42,788 bases of DNA, from the NCBI GenBank assembly GCA_037447655.1, contig JBBHKE010001057.1:15812-58599 (forward strand), read 5' to 3'. Every line of letters starts with the position of its first letter. Position 1 is the first letter of the stretch. Below, in pieces: positions 1 through 14,879 of the stretch. The DNA comes from Zygnema cylindricum (taxonomy: Eukaryota > Streptophyta > Zygnematophyceae > Zygnematales > Zygnemataceae). A program made the position numbers and the translations under genes. The notes below the pieces were generated by a model. The model was given only the letters and a program-made list of their open reading frames with translations. It was not told the DNA's origin and did no database searches.

Positions 1-331
<331 letters not shown>

Positions 332-3300
332 GACATGTTCTTATGGCCACCTTGAACCCAGACCCTGATGCTTTGCTGGCGTTTCTGGTCGATCAGTCGG
401 AGCCTCTTCTATTCGGCCTTCTGGCAAGTTCTACAAATGCCGTATATTTCCACAAATGGTTTCTTTCTCTCTCTCTTGCCCTCTCTCTCTCCCCCTCCCC
501 CTCTCTTTCTTTTTCTCTCTTGCACTCTCTCCTTCTCTGTCTCTTTCCAACCATCTCATGAAATCTCTGCGTAGCCGCGCTCTGTCTCTCCCTCTCTCTT
601 TGCATTTCTTTCTTCCTCTCCTCATGCATAAACACTCACCACCTCCTTCCCTCGCTCTCTTCTTGGTTTGTTTTTTTGCTCAGACGACTCTCACGAGGAA
701 ATTCCTGGAATGGAAATCCGTCTCATTCATTTGTCTTATTGATTTGGAATTGAACGGCTGTAATGTTTCTATTGCAGTCTGTACAATCCAAATTATTTTT
801 TCTATGTGATGATTATGCATTTATCATAATTTGCTCCCTCGATTGTCTTATATTTCTTATACGAGAAATTACCCTCGATGCAATCGACTTGATTTTGGCC
901 GGAGATTAGAATTTTAGAATTAATGTTGTTGTGGGTCTTTTGCTAAAGACTTTTATGTACAATTATAGCATGTGTCATAATCGCAAAATCCTTGCATTGG
1001 ATCCCATTGCTATGTGCTTTGGATCCCATTGCTATGTGCATTTTCAGTTGAATTTTTTTTTGTCTAAAAATCATAAAATAGTGTCTAATAACAGTATTTA
1101 AGCAAAAGACTATAATTTGCCACTTCACCCTTAACTAAAGCAGTATTACTGATACCAATTTCTCACTAATTTAATAATTTGTTTACTCTAAAAATAAAAT
1201 GATAATGGGCACTGTACTGAGTTCGGTGGTCGCTGACTTTTAAAACCTAATTGCAGGTATAGTGTTCTGCGAAACAATGTTGTGGAGAAAGTCCTCAGAT
1301 TACTCTGCAGGAGAGAAAAGTTTCTTGTCGTCGCGGCTGTTCGATTTCTTCACACCTGCATAGGTTTAAAGGTACAATATCAGTATCTTACTCATGATAC
1401 TATGAACATTGTCATACTGTATAGTTTCCTTAAACTCTTCTTATATAGCTTGGTTAAACTACCGAAAGTCACTCGTGTTCTGTGAGTAAAATGTGAGTTA
1501 TCACACACTTTGTACAGGTCTTTTTGAGTAATTTTATATGCATTTAATTACAAAACTGTACAATTCGATAATGTATGTTTTGTGAGTAAAATGTGAGTTA
1601 TCGCAGACTTTTGTACAGGTCTTTTTGAGTAAATGTGCATTTATTCATAAAACTGTACGATTACTTAGAGTAGTTTCTTATAATGTACCAGGCTATTGTT
1701 TGCATTGAGTAGTTCAAATGCATTAGGTCACTGATATTGGCCTGGGGTTTGGGCATGGTTGGGGAATTGCAGGACGAATTCTGCTACCGTTATTTGTTGA
1801 AAAATAATTTGTTTGAGCACGGCTTTTATTGCCAACGGAAACCGATATAATTTGTTGAAGTCTGCGATAATTGAAATGGTGGATGTTACTCGATGGGTAT
1901 GTATACGACCTAAACAGCTTTTGGCAGTATATGGCCATCGCAATTTGGTTATCTCAATTTTTTTATATAAATCAATTTCTGCCTTCGTGGTGCGATTTTT
2001 AAACGTGATATCCGAGAGTTTTTGCTTCGTTGGATGTCTTTTCAGTTGCAAGATATTTATTCTGTTCTGAGGCATATGCTGAGATTTGCTAGCTTGAATG
2101 TTTTTCTCCAACTGTGGAAATATTTAAAAAGGTTTGGTCTCATGACTTTTTTTGTAAAGTGACTGGGTTGTTTTTTTGTGTAATTTGCAAGGGAATGTAA
2201 AAAGTATTGTTCATTTGGTGGAGACATATGGTCAACAACTGTTGACTTTGTGGACAAATTTAAACAACTACAACTTAAATATGCTCAGGCATGTTGTTTA
2301 ACGACTCTCGGCTTTTCAATTTTTTTTGGGCAATTGAGTAACGCGGCAGAAAATTTTGCAATATTTTGGTCTGATTTTCTCCGTTGTGAGCAAAAACATT
2401 GCAGGGTTTTTTCAGGTTTTTTAGGGTTTTTTTAGGTTTTAGGGTTATTTAAAAAGAATTGATAGTAATTAAGCGAAATTTATATAAGTAACACTAGTGG
2501 AATGTAGTCCAGTCCCACTTAAAATGTGTTATCGACATTTTTTTTTGCTTTTTGGACAGAAAAACCGATTAGGGTTACACTAAAAGCCATTGGCAGTTTA
2601 TAGGTTGCTGGATGAGACAAACATGAGATAAATGGCTGAACTTGGATTACTGTATACTGAAATGTTTGCTAAAATCTTGTTTACTAAAATTTGATCTCTT
2701 TGACATTCATGAGAAGCGAATTTTTGTTGACAGAAGCAAAAAATTATGTCCGGAAAAACTGATGAGAATTTTTTTTTATCTTTGTGGTTTGCAGTCCAAG
2801 GAAGGTCATGCTCAATTAAACTCTTCCAATTGTAGCGACAACCGGTACAGTAAAGGAGGTAGGATCCGAACGAATCCGAGAACTCCGAGGAGGCACAGGA
2901 CTTACAAGTCAAAGGAGGAGGAAAGAAGATCGAGGACTTGACAAAGATGAGGAAAATTGTTTCGATGAAGATAGGTTTGTCGCTGGTTTCGCTGGTTTCT
3001 GTTTGCTTCCTCTTGCATTCGGTATTGACTTAGAGAAACTAAGGCATCCATGTCAATGTTTTTCTTCTGTTATCTTCTTACATTTTGGAAACAAGTATGA
3101 TTTCTTCGTCAGTTTTATTTGTGATTCGTTTTTATTTCTTTATATGTCCTAGAGTCAAGTAAGAATTTCACTGGTGATTTTTACTTCTGTCATTGTTTTT
3201 GTTTTTGATTGCTTATTACATTTCAAAAGCGAGTAAGAATTTCATGTTTGTCTTTTAATTCAAGAAGGGCATTCACCTAGTAGTCAGATTACGATTGCCT

Positions 3301-3980
3301 ATAAGGTTGTGTAATAAAAAGAAAATGAAGTTCTGAGGGAGGAATTAATGTTTTTTAATATGTTAATGTTTTTAAACACCTTTTTTTTTTCTTTGTGTAG
3401 TGACGAGCAACAAGACACCGCATCAGCTCCTGTACAAAAAGTGAAACCGAAAGTTGGAACTCCTATCATGGTGAATGGAGCAGTATCTGTTCTCAAAGAC
3501 TCCCCTTTAAGGTTCGTAATGTTTATCACGTCTCCCCTATTTTTTGGATATTCCTTGATAAATAGGAAGATGAGCTGGCGTGTTCATTTGTACTGTTGTT
3601 TAACCTGGGTTCCATTTTCGATACAGTTAACCATATTTCTGCTTTTAGTTACACCATTTGCTACCATTAGTGTAGGTTTTAACTATATTTTAGAGTGGTC
3701 TCTTAGAGCTCTATTGCTGCTGTACTGCAACCTAAGCTTCAACCCTTTCTTTTTTGCAAGTTTTTGTGACTTTGTCAGTTTGGAAAAGATTAGTGTATGT
3801 TGTGTGTGATAAGAAATTTTATTTGCTTTTTGCAAAACCATTTCCCGAATAACTTGTTTCTGAATAACTGGAGGTCTTTGTTTTAGTACTGAGGGAGACA
3901 CTTGTGTTTTCTCAGGCTAAAGCCAGCGCCGATGGGGTCTTCCAGAGTGGTACGATGGACAGTCGCGTGGGAGGCATTCT
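332..3980 (+). pseudogene. PP4R3: Broken PP4R3/SMEK (protein phosphatase 4 regulatory subunit 3) gene copy
   Basis: PP4R3 directs the PP4 catalytic subunit to its substrates in the nucleus; plant copies are also called SMEK1/PSY2-like. Remnant exons in order: 332 to about 424 or 458 ([17 protein letters not shown], like the family's LI.FLNQDPNLLR.YV); about 679-720 (TRKFLEW, like CQFLEIL); 1257-1371 (VVEKVLRLLCRREKFLVVAA, very plant-like, followed by donor GTACAA); 1773-1896 (EFCYRYLLKNNLFE, then FIANGNRYNLL in another frame); about 2235-2290 (KFKQLQLKYAQ); about 2851-2974 (GLDKDEENCFDED); and 3401-3511 (SDEQQDTASAPV). The last two splice in phase to rebuild the acidic DEDSDE region. A tail may continue from 3917 to a stop near 3980. 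A few-base deletion near 1818 shifts the frame inside a conserved block, and the exons between FLEIL and the 1257 exon are missing. It is best read as a pseudogene; the 5' part lies outside the window. The family call is firm; exact exon ends are approximate. Confidence 0.8.
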
Positions 3981-3989
3981 AACGGCACT

Positions 3990-4139
3990 AGGGATAGGGA
4001 TAGGATAGGGAGGGATGGACTCGTGTTTCCTTTCTGGCCTATACTGTAGTGTTAGGAGTCAGGTTTATTTGGTTGGTATTTGTGGGAGGTTGAAGTTTTA
4101 GGCTGAGGTTTAGGTTTAGGGAGCGGGTTTATGGTTTTT
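3990..4139. other. Flank of pseudogene, G-rich
   Basis: Sequence 3' of the last PP4R3-like exon, containing short runs such as GGGATAGGGATAGG and GGTTTAGGTTTAGGG. The latter looks like two units of the plant telomere repeat but is too short to call an interstitial telomeric tract. No coding sequence is seen. Confidence 0.4.
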
Positions 4140-8045
<3,906 letters not shown>

Positions 8046-8059
8046 TAGAATACCTTAGA

Positions 8060-9790
8060 ATATCTTCATCATCATCATCATCATCATCATCATGTGGTTG
8101 TGGGTAGTTGTGTGGTCATGAGTTGTCGTCATGTTTGGTCATGTTGTGTGAGTTGTAATCCTTGTTGTTATTGATCATCATTCAAGCGTCATCATGAATC
8201 ACTATGATTCATCGACATCATGCATTGTCATCATTGGGCCACCATCATGTATTATCTCCATGCATCATAATTATGTAGCATCATATAGCACCATCGTCAT
8301 TACACCATCATCATTATCCACAATCTCGGTTTACTACCATGCACCATCATCATGATCCACCATAATGCTTTTTGATTGTGCAACATACGGGTGCACCATG
8401 GTTGTGCACCATTATTTGCTCACCATCAATTTACACCATCATTACGCACCATTGCAATTGTTCCATCGTCATTGCACCATCGTCAATGCACCATTTTTAT
8501 TGCACCGTCATTATGCACTATCATCTATCATGCATCATTATCATGAACCATCATTGTCCACCATCATAGTTACTCTTTATCATTCATCATTTGAGCTTTT
8601 GCATGTTGCACCATCATCAAAATCATCATTATGCATCATCATGATAAATCGTTATAATCTATCAAAATAGATGATATTCATTCATTATCATCATGCACCA
8701 TCATCGTGCACCATTATCAAGGCGTTATCATCATTGCACAATTATCATTGCACCCTTACCATGCACAGTTATTATGCTCCACAATCACCTTCTATCACCA
8801 CATATCAATACATGCACTACCATCTCGCACCTTTATCATGCTTGATAATTATGCACTTTCATCATTAAGCAACATCAAGCACCATCGCTAGTGCACCATC
8901 ATGATGTTCCATTGCACCATGATCATCCAGTATCATCATCCATGAACATCATGCATCATCATCGTTCATCATCATCATACACCATCATCAAGCACCATTG
9001 GCTTGCACCATCATCATTCATCAAAATCATGCACTATCATCATTGCACGAATAATACTACACTAATATCATGCACCATTTCTTCCACATTCTTGCACCAT
9101 CATTATGTATCATCATCATCTATCATGAATTATCAACGTTAATCATCATCATGCAACGTGATGTGCCACGTTTGTAGCACCATTATAACACACTATCAAG
9201 TCATTATGCACCAATGTTATGCATTATCGTCAGTGCACAAATACTGTGCACCATTTTCATTGCACCATTATCGTTGCAATTCTATCATCCATCACCATCA
9301 TGCATTATAAGCATGCATCATCATCTAGCTTTATAATCATTTTTATCACCATGAGCCATCATCATGCACCATCATTATTGCACTGCCGTCATGAACCATT
9401 ATCATGCACTATTATCGAAAAACATCATTGAATCATTATCATGCCACATCATCATGTATTACTATCATGCTGTATCATCATTGAACCATCATGATGCTAT
9501 ATCACCATGAATCACGAGCATGAACAATTTAGTGCATTATTATCATTGCTCTATCACCATTGCACGATTATTTGGCACTATCATCGTGCACCATTGTCGT
9601 GCGCTATCGTCATGAACCATCATAATGCACTAGTTGATGAACTATCATCATTGCACCATTATCACGCCACATCGTTATGCACCATCTCATGCATCTATCA
9701 TGCGTCTCATCGCCGCTCTATCATCATTGCACAATTATCATTCATCATTGCTATAACATTATTATCACGCACGACATTGATTGGTATATA
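8060..9790. repeat. Degenerate CAT/ATG trinucleotide-derived repeat (C1)
   Basis: Begins with a pure CAT run at about 8063-8092 and continues for about 1.7 kb as irregular copies of words like CACCATCATCATGCA. Long open frames rich in His, Ile, Ser and Met result from the composition and occur in more than one frame at once, so no protein is called. A near-identical copy lies at 22641-24370 and a short piece at 37290-37505. Confidence 0.85.
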
Positions 9791-9848
9791 TTTCGCATAA
9801 ATGAGAAATACCAATTTATGATTTTCCTTTTAGACCAAGAAGAAGTAT

Positions 9849-10453
9849 ACTACACAACGAATCATAATTAGAGTAAATTACTCTAATTCGGTCGCTCGAA
9901 ATTTGGACTCTATGACATCAAATAGAGTAAACGATTCTAATTTTTTCATTATTCTAATTTAGCTAAGTTTAATTAGCCTAACTGAATTGTAATATAGGTT
10001 TGTTTTAAATAGTGTTGAGTATGGACGACTTTCGACCGTGCAAAACTGTACATTTTTAAGTAAAAATGTACAAATAATGATTAAATACAATCGCGCTCCC
10101 ACGTGAAATCGGACTAAACGAAAAATCAATCACATCGATAAAAATCCTTCGCATAACTCTCGTCCATCGATAGCATTGTCGTCAGAGTGAACATTAACTG
10201 TTATTCAGCGTGACAAATAATACTAGCGTCATAATGACGTCAAAACTATACGAACAGACAGATTTTGTACGTCCACGTAATTTAGTGTTTATAATTTCAG
10301 CGCGAAGATTGTTCGCCGACATAACCCAATATAGAGTACTTAAAAAAATTAGAGTAAATTCGACTATGAAAAAGTTCTATCACATAAATTAGAGTTCATT
10401 ACTCTAATTGTTTTTTTTTGTTTTTTTATTCTAATTTTTTCATTAGTCTAATT
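9849..10453. mobile_element. Insertion present only in C1, with short direct repeats
   Basis: Compared with C2 (which reads straight through near 24420-24455), C1 has about 0.6 kb extra here. It is bounded by two related blocks in direct orientation: a palindrome AATTAGAGTAAATTACTC.. at 9866-9888 and its near copy at 10387-10409, each followed by ATTCTAATTTTTTCATTA (9934 and 10428). TAGAGTA words recur inside. No coding capacity is seen. It could be a very small non-autonomous element or a local duplication; no clean target-site duplication is visible. Confidence 0.5.
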
Positions 10454-11432
10454 ATCACATTCTATAATTTCATTTATTGATCTTAGCGAGCGAAAAAAAA
10501 AAACATTACATCGAAGAACAAGTTAATAATTGAATGACATAGTAAAAAATAAGAGAGGGCCAAATTACAAATATAGTAATTGAAAGACTAATGTTTAAAA
10601 AATCACCTTAGCCCTTCTAGCAATCATATACCATGTGTTGAGAAATTAGAGCGTCAAATAAAATAGAGAGTCAAAGTATTAGCATAAAAGTTCACAAAAG
10701 TAAAAAAAGTACCCATTTTCCGAGATAGTACGAAAACTTTTCGGAGCATTTGAGGAGTGCAACGCTAATGACTTTGACTTTTTAAAGGTTCTCCTCTTTG
10801 CAAGATAGAGTACAATCAAACATTCTAAAGCTTATTTTCTATCAATTGTCTATTCTTGATGACACATAACCGTTCCACCATTTGTACATCTAGAAGTCCA
10901 GTAAGATGAAAATGCTCTTTTGCAAGCAATTTGGAGAAATTGTCTCAGGGTTGACATCATCGAGAACATCCATCCTTCAGAATTGGATCCCATCCATCCA
11001 AAATATTGTTTATTATGATGGATTAAGGGGTTGAATTGTCAATTTGGGAAAATCCCTAGCCACAATGATTTCAAATGTTTCGTAAGGAGAAGCGATGTAT
11101 AGGAGAAAATGGCAGACTTGAACGGGAATAGCGATGTACGGAAGAGGTCTGATTACAAATGTATCTACAAACCAAAAGGAGAGAAAGAGAAGAAGAGGGG
11201 GAAAGATAGGTAGTGGAGTATAAAAAAGAGGAAAAAAAGTGTAAGAGAAAGAGGAGAACGAAAGTAAACATTGGATTTTTTGGAGGATGTCAGAAATGCA
11301 GTGCAATATGTAGTGTCAAATATTGGTAAGGATTTGCCGATTACCGATATGGGCTTTTTTTGATTTGCTGATAATCAATATATTGGTACGATACATCGTA
11401 ATCTGTGTTATTGCCAATATTTAGTTGATTTT
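10454..11432. repeat. AT-rich distal part of block C1
   Basis: Non-coding sequence with a close copy at about 24440-25400, as judged by long shared strings such as AGCAATCATATACCATGTG. It ends in the GCCGATTACCGATA-type start of repeat D and is cut off at about 11432, where a gypsy fragment begins. No gene or RNA is seen. Confidence 0.7.
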
Positions 11433-11530
11433 TTCGGGCAGGTTGTGGGACGATGCTAGAGTCTTCACGTGTGTGAGAGCATAGGACATCAGGTGCCGGA
11501 CGAGCATGACAGCCGGTTTGGAATAGAGGA
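11433..11530 (-). pseudogene. Ty3/gypsy pol fragment (protease-upstream region)
   Basis: About 100 bases nearly identical to 31540-31638, where on the minus strand they encode the stretch just before the aspartic protease of the DNMT-bearing gypsy element. The fragment ends in the same AATAGAGG junction with repeat A as at 31635, so the two copies share one breakpoint. Its left end is an abrupt join to repeat D-like sequence. Confidence 0.7.
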
Positions 11531-12562
11531 AATTTGGAAAGAATCGACGAAAGTTCAAAAGCTTTTAGGAAAATTAGATTTTATTTGAAAGATCCTCGAC
11601 TTCGAGAGATATTACAATCTTTGAGAGGATGGATGAGAATTAAAGAAAATTAAATAGCATATAAAATAAATCAAGAGAGTTGAAATATACAAGAGGATAC
11701 ACGAGAAACATACGACATTAAAATTGATAAGAATTTGAAAAAATTAGAAAGATTTAACAAGAATGAAAAAGAATTAGCAATAATTAGAAAACATTTGAAA
11801 ACATTAGAAGGATGCGACAACCTTACACTGCTGATCATACTTATTGCACTTAATGCATCAAAAATTATACTTAGAGTAAACAAAAATAATTTGATGCCCG
11901 TTTCTTTTCATTTGCCCTCAAACCACAAAATAGCTTTAATAAAACTAATATGTCTATTTTTTGAAACAAATTTTTTACTCCTTTCCAAATTAGCCACGTC
12001 ATTTGAAAGTAGGTAAAAATTAATAACAATTATGTCACTAATAAGTAATAACCTTGCCCTAATTGTATCTTCACTCTAATAGAAAATCACATTGTAACAT
12101 AAAAGTTGAAGCAAAAATAACATATCAAAGAAATGATAGTTAAGAAGCCCACATAAAATCACCACCTTACAAAGTATTAAAGTGGTTTTAATATGTTTGA
12201 CGTTGAAGAAGTGGTGAAGATTTAATATAAACTTTAATAATTTGAAGAAAAATAAAAAAAATAGATGATAATTGACGAGAATTGACGAAAATTAAAGACG
12301 ATTAGTATGACAATAATGAGTATAAAGAAAAATGAGAAAGAGTTAAATAGAAATGAAGAGAGCATTAGTGGAGTGAAAAAGTATGAAATTGCAAAAAAAA
12401 TCCCACTTCAACTCTTACCCGACATCTCTAATCCCTAACTCAAAGCACATCCAAAGAGGGAGAACAATGAAGGGAGAGAGACAAAGAGAGGGCGAGTGGG
12501 CAAAAAAGAGAAAGTGGGAGAGAGAGGGCAAAAGACAAAAAAAAATAGAGTGAGAGGAAGAG

Positions 12563-12596
<34 letters not shown>

Positions 12597-13485
12597 GGTG
12601 AGGGGGATAAAAAGAAGCTTAACCATAAAGCGTTCAAGTTCCCCACTATCTTCACAAACTTTCGTACTCGAGTTTTAAGTTAAAGCCAATTAATATGCAG
12701 TAACAAGTTCGGATCTCTCTAATTAGAGTTCCAAAAAACTAGATGAAAGAAATAGTTGTACAATTCCAATGGATTTATAGAAGGGAAATGAGGGGAGTTC
12801 AGAAAAAGGAGTTGTAATTCCTGACAATGAGTTAGGACCGGAGGAAAGAGAATTTATGAAAAATATTCCATATGTTGATTTTATTTACTATTTTGGGCAG
12901 TATCGATTATCACCGATTTTGTGTGGCCAACGTTAGATCGTGGAACAACACCATTTGTACGGACGGACGTCACGATTTGGACGACGTGGATTCATATCAT
13001 TATTACAATCATGCAGATGTACATATTCATGTTCATGTGAACAAACATGCGCATGCATCATTTCATTGGACCATATTAAAGAGTGTTTCGTGGAGATAGA
13101 CAGCGTTAGAGTACAAACGCATTCTGAATAGACAAGAAGAAATATCCTTCATCCATTAATGTCAAAATAGGGAGTACATATATAGTCAATTAAGACAATA
13201 ATAGAGTTTGGCTTTATTAAGAAAGTCATTTGTTACACTTTTGTCCTAAGAGGACTATTTATTAAAGCTACGGCTTTTGTGTACTTTTATTTTATCTTTT
13301 TGTATACTTCATCTCTTTGCTATGTAAATCCCTCCCTACTCTTTCCTATCTCTCTTATCTAACCATTTTTTGTGACTCCCCTAGCCGTTTTGCGTGTATT
13401 GACTTGTGGGTGGTCTAAGCTATTTGTGGCTACGAGAAACTCTCATCGCTAGCTCGGATGACCGACCAAGAGCGACATTTTAAAG
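11530..13485 (+). mobile_element. LTR-like repeat A, copy A1
   Basis: About 1.95 kb with two other copies in the window (31640-33581 and 38055-39985), including a GAGA-rich stretch at about 12475-12600. The right end, ...GAGCGACA, coincides with the point where copy A2 is followed by a primer-binding-site-like sequence, which is why I interpret A as an LTR with its 3' end here. A1 is not followed by a PBS, so it would be a solo LTR or a 3' LTR. The left end is truncated at the gypsy fragment. Small ORFs inside (for example 12940-13131, Cys/Arg-rich) are not recognised and vary between copies. Confidence 0.55.
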
Positions 13486-13630
13486 GAGGTCGACTTAATT
13501 AAAAAGTGCGATGGTAAACCATCTGAGTCCATAAGAACAAAAGGAAGTAGCAATGCTAAAACTACGAAAATACGAAAGGATGGCAGGGAAGTCGAAAACA
13601 CTCTAAAAAGCAAAAAACAACAAACAAAAC
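13486..13630. other. Spacer between repeat A and element B
   Basis: Present in the same form at 39986-40128. In one plus-strand frame it reads ILKEVDLIKKCDGKPSES and onward as a Lys-rich open stretch into the LTR of element B. It could be the tail of an older internal region, but it matches no family I recognise. Confidence 0.3.
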
Positions 13631-14863
13631 AGTTGAAATTTATGTATTTTCTATGTTTGTATTGGAAAAATAAATAGAGTAAGTCAGCAAAGGCAGCCTG
13701 ATTCTCGCTCAACTCTCTCCGGTCCCCATACTTGTTGCAGTTGTTGAAGACCAGAGAGAGAGCTAGAGCCATGGCTATCTAAAGATGATAGGCTAATTCG
13801 TAGTTTGTACCAAAAGAGGACTGCCAGAATTAGGATTTGATCCTGGTACCTACCATCATTAATAGTCGTTAGCTTTAGCCTATAGCTTAACGTTAACGAT
13901 AAAATGCGAGTGGTACAATAGGTATTAATAAATGTACAAGTAGAGAATTCTAAACAACTAACAAATAACGAAAAGCTACTCTAGACCAGATTTGAATCAG
14001 GGTCTATGGGAATAGTTGTAGTGGTATGCCTTATCCAATAAAGCATGAAGGAAACAATACACGTAACGGGATACGAAGATGGATAAACATTAACGTGACA
14101 ACTTATTAACACTAGACTAACGAAGAGGAACAATTCATGCATATACGCGAATCTAAACAGTGTAAAATATGTTTTGATCGAACGGCCGGCATTGTAGCCG
14201 CCACGCGAAATGAGCTTTTGGCGGTATTCGGAGATAGCATCACGCGGTGCCATGTGTCACATTATTTCATACCGGAGAAGTTGGGAGGAGGAACCATGGC
14301 TTCCGATTTGACAAATGTCACCTTTTAGATCATGTCGTACAATGGCCGTACAATAAGTACATCTCCCATTCTACCTTCTTGTACTATAAAGTGTTATTAT
14401 TGGACTAGGGTTTAGTAGTAGGTAGTCGTGAGTGGGCAAACCAAGACTTAGTGATATTTAGGTAGCTCTCTCTAAGAGAGCTTGTAACTATAAAGGTCAT
14501 CTTTGACCAGCCATAACTTAATGCTCGGGTGAGCAAATTCACTGATTCTTTTTGCAGCAGACTCAAGGGAGTCGAAGCTACACAAGAATGTAGTTGGTCA
14601 GAGTCTTTGTGTGCCAGGGAGGCACTTATTCAGTGGGAAATTCAAAGTGGGGAATATTGTCCAAAACACATATTCAAACTTTGCATTGTGTGGTGGAACT
14701 GAGCACACAGAAGGTATTCTCTTCACAGAGGTGAAGGTGTATAGGGGTTCTAATTGTCAAGGGATAATTCATTTGGGTTTATATCAACTTGGAGTCGGCA
14801 CTATCTAGATTAGCTTATTTTGGATCTACGAATTCTCTGGGCAATGTAGCCCTTTAAATTTCA
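13631..14863 (+). repeat. 5' LTR of element B1
   Basis: Starts AGTTGAAATTTATG (TGTTGAAATTTATG in the 3' LTR, the expected TG start) and ends AAATTTCA. It contains TATA-like ACTATAAAG at 14383-14391 and a perfect hairpin, AGCTCTCT/AGAGAGCT, at 14464-14482, which is kept with small changes at about 17609 and 40969. Near-identical to 40129-41362 in copy B2, more so than to its own 3' LTR. Confidence 0.85.
13800..14060 (-). other. Two tRNA-like Pol III promoter modules inside LTR B
   Basis: On the minus strand two stretches resemble degraded tRNA-derived promoters. One has an A-box-like TTGGATAAGGCATACC and B-box-like GATTCAAATC (about 13985-14045; the B box is GGTTCAAATC in the 3' LTR at about 17130). 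The other has TATAGGCTAAAGCTAACG and GGATCAAATCC (about 13825-13890). The spacing of each pair is tRNA-like. A tRNA-derived SINE that inserted into an ancestral LTR would explain this; chance resemblance is possible. Confidence 0.3.
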
Positions 14864-14879
14864 GGTTATGGGCCCACCA
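14864..14879 (+). promoter_or_regulatory. Primer-binding site for the anticodon half of initiator tRNA-Met
   Basis: GGTTATGGGCCCACCA directly follows the LTR end CA. It is complementary over 16 bases to the anticodon stem-loop of plant initiator tRNA-Met (recalled sequence TGGTGGGCCCATAACC), not to the tRNA 3' end used by most LTR elements. Drosophila copia is the known precedent: it is primed by a 5' half of tRNA-iMet. The gag start codon (14868-14870) lies inside the site and pairs with the CAU anticodon. The same site occurs in copy B2 at 41363-41378. Confidence 0.75.

Noticed and set aside
393-635. Arg/Glu-rich minus-strand frames opposite the CT-rich exon flank, and similar frames in the GAGA tracts at 12435-12655, 32343-32784 and 38919-39191
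   Set aside because: Low-complexity GA/CT repeats give charged or Ser/Leu-rich frames by composition.
2406-2446. TTTAGGG-like words suggesting an interstitial telomere
   Set aside because: Only one or two imperfect units in T-rich intron sequence.
8063-9790. CRISPR-like or satellite array
   Set aside because: No constant repeat with unique spacers, irregular units, and a plant context.
8365-9800. Long His/Ile/Ser/Met-rich open frames (also at 22937-24414 and 37229-37510)
   Set aside because: They follow from CAT/ATG repeat composition, are open in several frames at once and contain no domain; no protein is called.
13449-13772. 107-codon minus-strand frame starting MALALSLVF, conserved at 40270-39947 and partly at 16927-16610
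   Set aside because: It lies antisense across an LTR start and spacer. Conservation is explained by LTR identity and locus duplication, and no domain is recognised.
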